Notes under the pieces: model-generated
Told to the model about the DNA's origin: nothing
The model's database searches: none
The model's input: the letters and a program-made list of their open reading frames with translations, nothing else
Translations under genes and position numbers: made by a program
In this document: in pieces, positions 39,976 to 47,928 of the stretch
Layout of the letters: the number at the start of each line of letters is the position of its first letter
Numbering within the stretch: the stretch's first letter is position 1
Assembly (NCBI GenBank): GCA_017466065.1
Contig: JAFTUV010000010.1
Coordinates: 1 to 64,000 of the forward strand
Direction: 5' to 3'
Length of the DNA stretch: 64,000 nt
Source: Bacteroidaceae bacterium
GTDB lineage: Bacteria; Bacteroidota; Bacteroidia; Bacteroidales; Bacteroidaceae

Positions 39976-40404
39976 ATGGAGGCTGAAAAGATACTTGTAG
40001 CATCAAAGGAGTTCACTCCCCGATTCAGTGAAGTGGATTCAATGAGCATCGTTTGGCACGGCTCGTATCCCCTCTATTTTGAGGATGCACGCGAGGCCTT
40101 CGGCGAGAAGTATGGATTGGGCTACCTGTTCATCTATGGGAATGGATATTATGCCCCATTGGTGGACTTGGCTTTTCATTACAAGAAACCTATCATCTAT
40201 GGAATGAAATGCCGCATCAATGTGTATTACAGACCAACACCGGCAGCAAAAATAATATTCTATTACGAAATTTTTGACACAAGCGACAACTCTCTATGTA
40301 CCACCGGGCGCACCGTACAGGTGTTTATGGATAAGAATTATCAGTTAGTGTGGACTAACCCCGAGTTCTATGAGAAGTGGAAAAAAGAAAAGGGGATAGA
40401 ATGA
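39976..40404 (+). CDS. Hot-dog thioesterase (4HBT/YbgC-like)
   Basis: About 142 residues. FTPRFSEVDSMSIVWHGSYPLYFEDAREAF carries the 4HBT pattern, with Asp replaced in part by Ser/Val-Asp-Ser but the His-Gly element kept. It could release or proofread acyl-ACP intermediates. The start at 39976 is preferred; an alternative ATG at 39964 overlaps the previous gene. Its stop overlaps the next ketosynthase start (ATGA at 40401). Confidence 0.8.
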   Translation: MEAEKILVASKEFTPRFSEVDSMSIVWHGSYPLYFEDAREAFGEKYGLGYLFIYGNGYYAPLVDLAFHYKKPIIYGMKCRINVYYRPTPAAKIIFYYEIFDTSDNSLCTTGRTVQVFMDKNYQLVWTNPEFYEKWKKEKGIE

Positions 40405-41552
40405 TTGTAAAGATTGCAGACAGTATAATATCTCCATTGGGATACAGTACCGAGGAGAATTACAACAACATAAAGGCAGGCAACACTAAATTAGTGCTGC
40501 ACAGCGGTTTATGGAATATACCCCAGCCTTTCATCGGCTCATTATTTGACGACGAGGAACTTAATCTCATTTATAATAACAATGTAAAAAGTGATTTTGT
40601 TCTGACAAAGTTCGAAAAAATAATGATTCTGTCTGCATCGCAAGCAATAGCCCGAGGAGGAATAGACGCTGCATCCGACAAGGTAATATTCATCATTTCC
40701 TCCACAAAGGGAAATGTGGAGTTGCTCGATTCCAATCCTTTGAACCTTCCGCACGAGAGAGTGTTGCTTGGCGGGTCGGCACAGATTGTATGCGACCACT
40801 TCAAAAACCCCAACAAGCCCGTAGTTGTTTCGAACGCCTGTATTTCGGGTGCGTGCGCACAACTCACAGCCGCAAGGCTGCTCGAAGGAGGTAAATATGA
40901 ATATGCCGTGGTTATCGGTGCTGACGTTCAGTCGAAATTCATCGTTTCGGGTTTCCAATCATTCAAGGCACTATCGCCCGAGCCCTGCAAGCCCTTTGAC
41001 AAAAACAGACAAGGGTTGAATGTGGGCGAAGCGGCCGGTAGCATAATCTTCAAGCGCAAGCAGAAGAACGAGATTGGCAATGCCGAATGGGTGTTGTGCG
41101 ACGGAGCAATAAGAAACGACGCCAATCACATTTCGGGCCCATCGCGCACCGGGGAAGGGAGTTACAGAGCACTGGCAAGAATCACAAACAATATCGACAC
41201 AAGCAAAATAGGATTGATAAATGTACACGGCACTGCAACTGCTTATAACGACGAAATGGAATCCATTGCAATAGGCAGAGCCGGGCTTTCGGACATACCC
41301 GTCAATGGCCTGAAAGGATATTACGGGCACACAATGGGAGCAGCCGGCGTTATTGAGACTATTTTGTCGCAAAAATCCTTGGAGAATAATACTATATTAG
41401 GAACCAAAGGATTCTCGGAACCGGGAGTTTCGAACAGGCTTGCAATTTCCAATAAGAACATTGCAACCGACAAGAAACAGTTTATTAAACTTCTATCAGG
41501 GTTCGGAGGATGCAATGTTGCACTATTATATAAGCAAGGAGGAGAGTTGTAA
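40401..41552 (+). CDS. Beta-ketoacyl synthase, second ketosynthase
   Basis: About 383 residues starting MIVKIADSIISPLGY; a longer start at 40377 lies inside the thioesterase gene. The triad is complete: Cys147 in SNACISGACA, His in NVHGTATAYNDE and His in YYGHTMGAAG. The C-terminal FGGCNVALL is a shortened form of the GFGGTN motif. It belongs to the ApeO/ApeR type of divergent ketosynthases. It ends at a TAATG junction with the next gene. Confidence 0.87.
   Translation: MIVKIADSIISPLGYSTEENYNNIKAGNTKLVLHSGLWNIPQPFIGSLFDDEELNLIYNNNVKSDFVLTKFEKIMILSASQAIARGGIDAASDKVIFIISSTKGNVELLDSNPLNLPHERVLLGGSAQIVCDHFKNPNKPVVVSNACISGACAQLTAARLLEGGKYEYAVVIGADVQSKFIVSGFQSFKALSPEPCKPFDKNRQGLNVGEAAGSIIFKRKQKNEIGNAEWVLCDGAIRNDANHISGPSRTGEGSYRALARITNNIDTSKIGLINVHGTATAYNDEMESIAIGRAGLSDIPVNGLKGYYGHTMGAAGVIETILSQKSLENNTILGTKGFSEPGVSNRLAISNKNIATDKKQFIKLLSGFGGCNVALLYKQGGEL
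41536..41546 (+). promoter_or_regulatory. Unusually strong Shine-Dalgarno sequence
   Basis: AAGGAGGAGAG lies 5-6 nt before the ATG at 41552. Strong Shine-Dalgarno sites are rare in Bacteroidota and absent from most genes in this window. It lies inside the end of the preceding ketosynthase gene, so chance is possible. Confidence 0.45.
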
Positions 41553-42151
41553 TGGGCATAGGCAGTTGGGTTAAGATTGATTCGAATCACGTTTGCCTGA
41601 ATGGCGAGAATGTGAATACCGGGGAGAAAGGGAAAGAACTTTTGGTGGCCTTGTACCGCAAATACATAAAGGATTATCCCAAATTCTTCAAGATGGACAC
41701 ATTGAGCCGCTTGGGAGTGGTAGCCTGCGACCTGCTGATGGGCAGCAAAGAGATTGCCGATGGCGACAAGGAGAATATGTCGATTATTCTTTTTAATGCA
41801 GCCGGCTCCATAGCCAACGACTCATCGTACCAAAAAACCATTGTTGAAGACAACTATTTCCCCAGCCCTGCGGTGTTTGTTTACACCCTGCCCAACATAG
41901 TAACAGGAGAGATAGCCATCAGACATAAAATATATGGCGAGACTTCGTTCTACATAACCAAGGATGCCGATGCTACCCAGATATTTGACATTGTAAACAG
42001 CAGCCTGCCGAATGATGGTACAGGAACCTGCATCTGCGGCTGGCTGGAATGCAAGGCCGACGACGATTTTGAGGCCACGCTGTTTTTATTGGACAACAGC
42101 AACGACTGTTTATTTAACATTGAAAATATAAACCGTATTATAAACTATTAA
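41552..42151 (+). CDS. Short ketosynthase-like subunit lacking the active site
   Basis: A 199-residue protein whose segment PSPAVFVYTLPNIVTGEIAIR matches the core of beta-ketoacyl synthase N-terminal domains, while the Cys and both His of the triad are absent. Only half a ketosynthase is present. Similar short proteins are annotated as 3-oxoacyl-ACP synthase in Bacteroidota polyene clusters. It may act as a partner of an adjacent ketosynthase; a catalytic role is unlikely. Confidence 0.65.
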   Translation: MGIGSWVKIDSNHVCLNGENVNTGEKGKELLVALYRKYIKDYPKFFKMDTLSRLGVVACDLLMGSKEIADGDKENMSIILFNAAGSIANDSSYQKTIVEDNYFPSPAVFVYTLPNIVTGEIAIRHKIYGETSFYITKDADATQIFDIVNSSLPNDGTGTCICGWLECKADDDFEATLFLLDNSNDCLFNIENINRIINY

Positions 42152-42163
42152 TAATTAAGTAAA

Positions 42164-42421
42164 ATGGAAGATTTGATACTTAAATTGAAAGAGGAGATTA
42201 TCGAGGTACTTAATCTCGAAGATGTACAACCCGATGATATTCAGAACGATGCACCTCTCTTCGGCGAGGGCTTGGGCTTGGATTCCATCGACGCTTTGGA
42301 GCTTATTGTACTTATGGAGAAAAACTATGGCATTAAACTGAAAGACGCTGCCGAGGGTAAAGAGATTTTCAAGTCCATCAGCGTAATGGCAGAATACATA
42401 AAGAATAATCGTACAAAGTAA
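42164..42421 (+). CDS. Acyl carrier protein 2
   Basis: An 85-residue carrier with attachment Ser41 in LGLDSIDALELIVLM. The sequence differs clearly from ACP1, suggesting division of labour, as between starter loading and elongation. It lies directly before the third ketosynthase. Confidence 0.9.
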   Translation: MEDLILKLKEEIIEVLNLEDVQPDDIQNDAPLFGEGLGLDSIDALELIVLMEKNYGIKLKDAAEGKEIFKSISVMAEYIKNNRTK

Positions 42422-42428
42422 ACAGCAA

Positions 42429-43625
42429 ATGAACAGACCGATTTTTATTACTGGCGCAGGCATCATTAGTCCCATTGGAACTAATATGAGAGAGGTATCG
42501 AATTCTTTAAAGAACAAAGAAGCGGGTATTTCTGCTATAAAGTATTTAAAAACGGAACATACAGAATTTCCGGTTGGAGAGGTTAAGCTCTCCAACCGCG
42601 AAATGATGCAACGACTGAATATCTCGGACGACACCCCCACCACCAGAACCTCTCTGATGGGAATATGGGCATTGAAAGAGGCCATCGAGGATGCAGGCCT
42701 GTCGTCACAGGATTTAAATGGAACCGGATTTATATCGGGTACCACAGTAGGAGGAATGGATATGAGCGAGCAGTTCTATCTGGACTTCCTGACAAACAAT
42801 TCAAAGAACGAGTACATTGCGACACACGATTGTGGTGCGTGTACCGAAATGATTGCAGACTATTTTGGAGGTTTCAATTTTGTAACATCGACCTCCACAG
42901 CCTGTTCCTCGGCTGCAAATGCAATTATTTTAGGAGCAAATATCATCAAGAACGGCCTGTCGGACATTGTTATTGTCGGCGGCAGTGAATGTATTACAAA
43001 ATTCCACTTGAATGGCTTTAACTCATTGATGATATTGGATGAAAAACCTTGCAGACCTTTCGACGAGACACGAGCCGGACTCAACCTCGGAGAGGGTGCT
43101 GCGTATATTGTATTGGAGAGCGAAGATTCGGTAAAAAGAAGAAACGCTAAGATAAAGGCAGTTCTTAAAGGCTACGGAAATGCCTGCGACGCCTTTCACC
43201 AGACAGCCTCATCGCCCGATGGCGAGGGTGCATTCTTATCAATGCGCGAGGCTATCGATTCGGCAAATTTAAAGTGCGAAGAGATAGATTACATAAATGC
43301 ACACGGAACAGGAACACCAAACAACGATTTAAGCGAGAGCCAAGCTGTTATGCGCATATTTGGTGAGGCCGTTCCCCCTATCTCATCCACAAAATCATAT
43401 ACAGGACACACTACCAGCGCATCGGGCTCCATAGAGCTTGCACTATGCTTAATTGCATTGGAAGAACAGTTCCTGCCTGTAAACTTAAATTGGGAGAACA
43501 AGGCCGAGGGCGTTGTTGCCCCTGTAACAGAAAGCCGCCCCTCAAAGCCCATAAGCAACATTTTGTGTAACTCTTTTGGCTTTGGTGGCAACGACTCTTC
43601 ATTGATTATTTCTAAATGGGATTGA
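42429..43625 (+). CDS. Beta-ketoacyl-ACP synthase, third ketosynthase
   Basis: A 398-residue condensing enzyme with the triad Cys159 (STACSSAANAI), His in NAHGTGTPNND and His in KSYTGHTTSASG, plus NSFGFGGNDSSL near the end. It is immediately followed by a degenerate ketosynthase, the arrangement of a ketosynthase/chain-length-factor pair, so this is the likely main elongation enzyme. Confidence 0.9.
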   Translation: MNRPIFITGAGIISPIGTNMREVSNSLKNKEAGISAIKYLKTEHTEFPVGEVKLSNREMMQRLNISDDTPTTRTSLMGIWALKEAIEDAGLSSQDLNGTGFISGTTVGGMDMSEQFYLDFLTNNSKNEYIATHDCGACTEMIADYFGGFNFVTSTSTACSSAANAIILGANIIKNGLSDIVIVGGSECITKFHLNGFNSLMILDEKPCRPFDETRAGLNLGEGAAYIVLESEDSVKRRNAKIKAVLKGYGNACDAFHQTASSPDGEGAFLSMREAIDSANLKCEEIDYINAHGTGTPNNDLSESQAVMRIFGEAVPPISSTKSYTGHTTSASGSIELALCLIALEEQFLPVNLNWENKAEGVVAPVTESRPSKPISNILCNSFGFGGNDSSLIISKWD

Positions 43626-43627
43626 TT

Positions 43628-44665
43628 ATGAACAAAAAAATATATATAAACGGTGCCGAACAGATTTCTATTCAGAAGCCTTTGTGCGAAGAGTGGATAG
43701 ATAATCCTATAATATATGACACTCAATATACACGTTCCATCGAGCCCGACTTCAAAGCCTTTCTATCCCCGATAGAGGCACGACGGATGGGCAAGATACT
43801 TAAACGCGCATTGGTAGCCTCCCTCTCTTTGCTGAACAAGGTGGGAGTTAAGGAACCGCAGGCTATTATTACGGGAACCGGGCTCGGATGCATAGAGAAC
43901 ACCGAATTGTTCTTGGATTCTCTATGCAGGAATGGCGAGTCGCTATTGAAGCCCACACATTTTATGCAATCCACGCATAATACAATAAGTTCGTTGCTGG
44001 CCATTCACACAAAGTCACACGGTTACAATGTAACCTATGCACACAAGGGATTATCGTTCGATTCGGCCCTATACGATGCCTATATGCAGCTTTTGTTGGG
44101 CAAGATTGAGAATGCCTTGGTTGGCGGGCACGACGAAATGACCCCCTCATACTTTACCCTTCTGGAAAAAATCAACTATGTTGGCGGAGATATGAAGGGC
44201 GTGTGCGGAGAGGCTGCCGTTTCGGCATTTTTAAGCAACAAGCACGAGAACAGCCTCTGCGAGTTTGTGGGAATGAGAATGGTATATAAGCCCACTCCCG
44301 AAAAGTTAAGAGAGGAATTGGATAAACTGTTGGCAAAGAACGGATTGGACAGCTCATCAATCGACGCGATAATGACCGGAGTTAACGGGAATGTTGCCAA
44401 CGACGAGGTGTACCCCGACTACATAAATGCAATCTCGCCCGATATTCCCTTGCTGAAATACAAACACCTGTTCGGCGAGTGCTACACCTCTTCGGGCTTT
44501 GCACTGTATGCCGCAGCACACTGTCTGCACTATAACAGAATACCCGGACATATGATTTACAAGAACAGTCTGCCGCAGGAAGGTTGCAGAACCATACTTC
44601 TTTTAAATCACTCCGATGGCAAGAATTTCAGTATAACATTATTAAAATCACTATGTGGAAATTAA
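43628..44665 (+). CDS. Ketosynthase-like chain-length-factor subunit (triad lost)
   Basis: About 345 residues starting MNKKIYINGAEQIS; the ATG at 43616 overlaps the previous gene. Aligned by eye with the preceding ketosynthase, the Cys position is Gly (YAHKGLSFDS), the first His position is Asn (TGVNGNVANDE) and the second is Glu (LFGECYTSSG). It cannot be a classical condensing enzyme. Position and degeneracy match the chain-length factors of type II polyketide and aryl polyene systems (ApeC-like), which form a heterodimer with the ketosynthase and set product length. Confidence 0.8.
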   Translation: MNKKIYINGAEQISIQKPLCEEWIDNPIIYDTQYTRSIEPDFKAFLSPIEARRMGKILKRALVASLSLLNKVGVKEPQAIITGTGLGCIENTELFLDSLCRNGESLLKPTHFMQSTHNTISSLLAIHTKSHGYNVTYAHKGLSFDSALYDAYMQLLLGKIENALVGGHDEMTPSYFTLLEKINYVGGDMKGVCGEAAVSAFLSNKHENSLCEFVGMRMVYKPTPEKLREELDKLLAKNGLDSSSIDAIMTGVNGNVANDEVYPDYINAISPDIPLLKYKHLFGECYTSSGFALYAAAHCLHYNRIPGHMIYKNSLPQEGCRTILLLNHSDGKNFSITLLKSLCGN

Positions 44666-45006
44666 TACCATATATACTGATACAGTGTATGTTGTTATCG
44701 GGCGGACAGGTCTTTTTGAAGTTCGCCCTGATGCGAACCGAACAGTTCTGCTGGTCGTGGAGCTACTTCTACGGGCTGCTCACCAACTGGCGTTTCCTTG
44801 CCTGCGGAATTTGCTATGGCGTGGGCTCGGTACTATGGATGTATATACTGAAAAACTTTCCGTTCAGCATAGCCTATCCTTTGGTTAGTTTAAGCTATGT
44901 CATCGGCATTTTTGCAGCCGTTATCTTCTTCCACGAGCAGGTGCCCTTAACCCGCTGGATAGGCGTACTGTTGATTATGGGCGGCTGTTGTTTAATTGTA
45001 AAATAG
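44653..45006 (+). CDS. Small DMT/SMR-like membrane protein
   Basis: About 117 residues with four hydrophobic helices and the EamA/ArnE-like segments LSGGQVFLKFAL and AYPLVSLSYVIGIFAAVIFFHE. Small proteins of this type act as flippases or efflux pumps, often as dimers. It starts inside the end of the chain-length-factor gene. It may help move a lipid-linked polyene across the inner membrane, which is inference from position. Confidence 0.75.
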   Translation: MWKLIPYILIQCMLLSGGQVFLKFALMRTEQFCWSWSYFYGLLTNWRFLACGICYGVGSVLWMYILKNFPFSIAYPLVSLSYVIGIFAAVIFFHEQVPLTRWIGVLLIMGGCCLIVK

Positions 45007-45015
45007 ACAGACACT

Positions 45016-45642
45016 ATGATGAGAAAATTTGCACTTATAATATTCACCATATTAGGATTGAGCATCCATTCTTATGCTCAAACTATCAATCAAGAGGAAC
45101 TTATCGCCAAGGTAAACAAAGCCGCCGGCGATATAAAATCGTTGGAGTGCGAATTCACTCAGACAAAGCATATATCTCTTCTCAAAGACAAAATGCAGTC
45201 GAACGGAAAGATGTATTATAACAACAGCAGCAAACTACGATGGGAGTATCTGTCTCCATATAAATATTGTTTCATCCTGAACGATACAAAGGTGTCTTTG
45301 GCCTCATCGACCAAAAAGGATGTCATTGATATTAAAAACAACCAGATGTTTCAGGAGATAGTGAAAATTATGATGAACAGCGTTACAGGCAAATGCCTGT
45401 CGAGCTCTTCCGATTTTAGGGTGAACGTCACGGTCGATGGCAACAGGACCATTGCCGTGCTCTACCCCAAGAAAAAGAATTTAAGACAACTGTTCTCGAA
45501 CATCACACTGCGCTTCAACGCCGACTACTCGATGATTGAAACAGTGGAACTATTCGAGAAAAGTGGCGACAAGACAGAAATTAAATTGAAAAACCCCAAA
45601 CTGAATGGAGAGATTGATGAGAGCGTATTTGCTATTGATTAG
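45016..45642 (+). CDS. LolA-like periplasmic lipid carrier
   Basis: A 208-residue protein with a signal peptide (cut near SYAQ) and a LolA-type unclosed beta-barrel: LECEFTQTKHISLLKD, GKMYYNNSSKLRWEYLSPY and LNGEIDESVF. LolA-like proteins are regular members of aryl polyene clusters and probably carry the hydrophobic product across the periplasm. Its 3' end overlaps the next gene by 26 bp. Confidence 0.85.
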   Translation: MMRKFALIIFTILGLSIHSYAQTINQEELIAKVNKAAGDIKSLECEFTQTKHISLLKDKMQSNGKMYYNNSSKLRWEYLSPYKYCFILNDTKVSLASSTKKDVIDIKNNQMFQEIVKIMMNSVTGKCLSSSSDFRVNVTVDGNRTIAVLYPKKKNLRQLFSNITLRFNADYSMIETVELFEKSGDKTEIKLKNPKLNGEIDESVFAID

Positions 45643-46063
45643 CCTCATATTCAGCCTGTCGCTTGCAAAAGCCGGCAACACCCACCCGTTTTTCCCAACA
45701 AACGAAGGTGAGAGAAGAGAATATACAAGCACAATACAATTCAACCGCAATACACTTTCGGGAATATGTATAGTTAAGAAAGAGGAGAATAAATATATAG
45801 GAACATTTATTAACGAATTCGGGATAAAGGCATTCGACTTTATATACGACCACAAAAGGAAGAATGTAAAAATTCTCAACACCATAGAATTCTTAAATAA
45901 ATGGTACATAAAAAGAGTGATAAGAAAAGACTTGAAGTTTTTATTCACCAATAAATGCAACTTCAAGAAAAAAAAGAGAGAAATTGCATATAGCGACAGT
46001 TGCATTATATTAACAGACAACAAATACAATATTCAATATAGTTTCAAACCCCTTATAAAATAA
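45617..46063 (+). CDS. Small secreted hypothetical protein of the polyene cluster
   Basis: About 148 residues starting MRAYLLLISLIFSLSLAKAG, a signal peptide. The mature part is beta-rich (YTSTIQFNRNTLSGICIVKK, YIGTFINEFGIKAFDFIYD) with a lysine-rich segment near residue 115. It may correspond to the small periplasmic proteins found beside LolA-like genes in aryl polyene clusters; I cannot name the family with certainty. Distinctly AT-rich. Confidence 0.6.
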   Translation: MRAYLLLISLIFSLSLAKAGNTHPFFPTNEGERREYTSTIQFNRNTLSGICIVKKEENKYIGTFINEFGIKAFDFIYDHKRKNVKILNTIEFLNKWYIKRVIRKDLKFLFTNKCNFKKKKREIAYSDSCIILTDNKYNIQYSFKPLIK

Positions 46064-46069
46064 AAAGCT

Positions 46070-46438
46070 ATGAAACTACTAAATGACTTCTTTACCATTA
46101 ATTCATCGGCCGAAAATGGCAATGAACTAATATACAACATACACCTGAACAAAGAGCATTTTATATACGCGGCCCACTTCCCGGGCAACCCCATTACCCC
46201 CGGCGTGTGCATTATGCAGATGGTTCAGGAGCTGATAGAGCAGCACTTGAATGCGAAATTACAATTAAAGACACTGAACAACATTAAATATATGTCGGTA
46301 ATTTCCCCTGTAACAGATGCCGACATAAGCATCGGCGCATCATATACTCAAAATGACGGCACAGTGAAGATTAAAGGAGTCATAAAGAACGAGAGTGCAA
46401 TATTTACAAAATATTCTGCTACATACATAAAATTATGA
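46070..46438 (+). CDS. Hot-dog 3-hydroxyacyl-ACP dehydratase (complete active site)
   Basis: A 122-residue protein. AAHFPGNPITPGVCIMQMVQ carries the FabZ/ApeI-type catalytic His and PGNPxxPG loop. It would remove water from the 3-hydroxyacyl intermediate to make each double bond of the polyene. The other hot-dog protein at 39528 lacks this His, so the two may form a mixed complex. Its stop overlaps the start of the following gene (ATGA). Confidence 0.85.
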   Translation: MKLLNDFFTINSSAENGNELIYNIHLNKEHFIYAAHFPGNPITPGVCIMQMVQELIEQHLNAKLQLKTLNNIKYMSVISPVTDADISIGASYTQNDGTVKIKGVIKNESAIFTKYSATYIKL

Positions 46439-47928
46439 AAGAGAATAATTGTAAAAACATAATGAACCCGTACCTGTTGAAGGAACTGTGCGTAATAATA
46501 CCCACATACAACAATGCGGGCACAGTTGCGAGCGTCATCGATGATACATATAATTATGTTCCCAATATAATTGTTGTAAACGATGGCTCAACCGACGATA
46601 CGCACAACATTTTGGCATCGACAAAAACACCAATAACAATTGTCGAGTATGGTGCCAACAAAGGAAAAGGACACGCACTGAGAGAAGGCTTCAAGAAGGC
46701 AAAGGAGCTGGGCTTCAACTATGCAATAACAATAGATGCCGACGGACAGCATAAAGCATCGGACATCCCCGCGCTGGTTAAAGCCGAGGAGAATAATCCG
46801 GGAGCAATAATAATAGGCAGCCGACAGCTCGAAGGGAAAGAAATTTCCAAAGGCAGCCTGTTCGCCAACAGATTTTCAAACTTCTGGTTCTTTGTACAAA
46901 CAGGTTGCCGCCTGCCCGACACACAGACAGGATACAGGCTCTACCCCCTGAACAAACTCTACGGATTGAATTTCATTACCAGCCGTTACGAATCGGAATT
47001 AGAGCTATTGGTTCTTGCCGAATGGAACAACACCCGATTGGTACCCGTTCCCATCGACGTGTACTACCCTCCCAAAGAAGAGAGAGTTTCGCACTTCAAG
47101 CCCGGGAAAGACTTTGCACGAATAAGCCTGCTGAACACCTTTCTCTGCTTCGGAGCCATTCTTTATGGCTATCCGTTAAAGCTGTTGCGCCTCATCAGAA
47201 CCATTGCATACTCTATATTTGCACTGCTATTCTTCCTCCTTGGAGCATTCAGTTTCACAGCATTTGCAATTATATATTTTGCAGTGTGCCCCAACAACGA
47301 GAAAACCAGAATGAACTACCACAAGGCACTATGTTGGTTGGCACGAATAATAACCATCGGAATTCCGGGTGTTAAATTCAAATGCAACAACCCGTTCAAC
47401 GAGACATTCGATAAACCGGCGGTAATAATAAGCAACCACCAATCGCATTTAGACCTTATGTGTGCGATGATGCTCACCCCCAAAATGGTCATTCTCACCA
47501 ACGACTGGGTGTGGAACAGCCCGTTCTATGGGAAAATCATCAGATACGCCGAATTCTATCCCGTGTCCAAAGGAATCGATGCAAGTTTAGAGCATATAAA
47601 AGACCTTGTGTCCCGCGGCTATTCGGTTCTTGTCTATCCCGAGGGCACCCGCTCGGCCGACTGCTCTATTTTAAGATTCCACAGCGGAGCATTCTTTATT
47701 GCCGAAGAACTTAAACTCGATATAATACCGATGTTCATACACGGGCCGGGTAACGTATTGGCAAAGACCGCACGCTATTTAAGCACAGGAGAAATCTTCA
47801 TCGACATAAAGAAGCGAATTTCACCCGACGACCACACATTTGGAGAAACTTATCGTGAACGTACACGCAAATTTGAAAGATTTTACAGAGAAACTTATCG
47901 TAAAATAAAGATAACACAGAGCGTATGA
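46435..47928 (+). CDS. Glycosyltransferase family 2 / lysophospholipid acyltransferase fusion
   Basis: A 497-residue two-domain protein. Residues ~15-240 are a GT2 domain (VIIPTYNNAGTVASVI, VVNDGSTDD, TIDADGQHK), similar to dolichol-phosphate-mannose synthase-like enzymes. A hydrophobic segment at ~255-290 follows, then an acyltransferase domain with HX4D motif NHQSHLD (about 333-339) and YPEGTRS. It probably adds a sugar and an acyl chain to the lipid-bound product or its anchor at the inner membrane. Both ends overlap neighbours by ATGA, showing tight coupling. Confidence 0.87.
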   Translation: MKENNCKNIMNPYLLKELCVIIPTYNNAGTVASVIDDTYNYVPNIIVVNDGSTDDTHNILASTKTPITIVEYGANKGKGHALREGFKKAKELGFNYAITIDADGQHKASDIPALVKAEENNPGAIIIGSRQLEGKEISKGSLFANRFSNFWFFVQTGCRLPDTQTGYRLYPLNKLYGLNFITSRYESELELLVLAEWNNTRLVPVPIDVYYPPKEERVSHFKPGKDFARISLLNTFLCFGAILYGYPLKLLRLIRTIAYSIFALLFFLLGAFSFTAFAIIYFAVCPNNEKTRMNYHKALCWLARIITIGIPGVKFKCNNPFNETFDKPAVIISNHQSHLDLMCAMMLTPKMVILTNDWVWNSPFYGKIIRYAEFYPVSKGIDASLEHIKDLVSRGYSVLVYPEGTRSADCSILRFHSGAFFIAEELKLDIIPMFIHGPGNVLAKTARYLSTGEIFIDIKKRISPDDHTFGETYRERTRKFERFYRETYRKIKITQSV

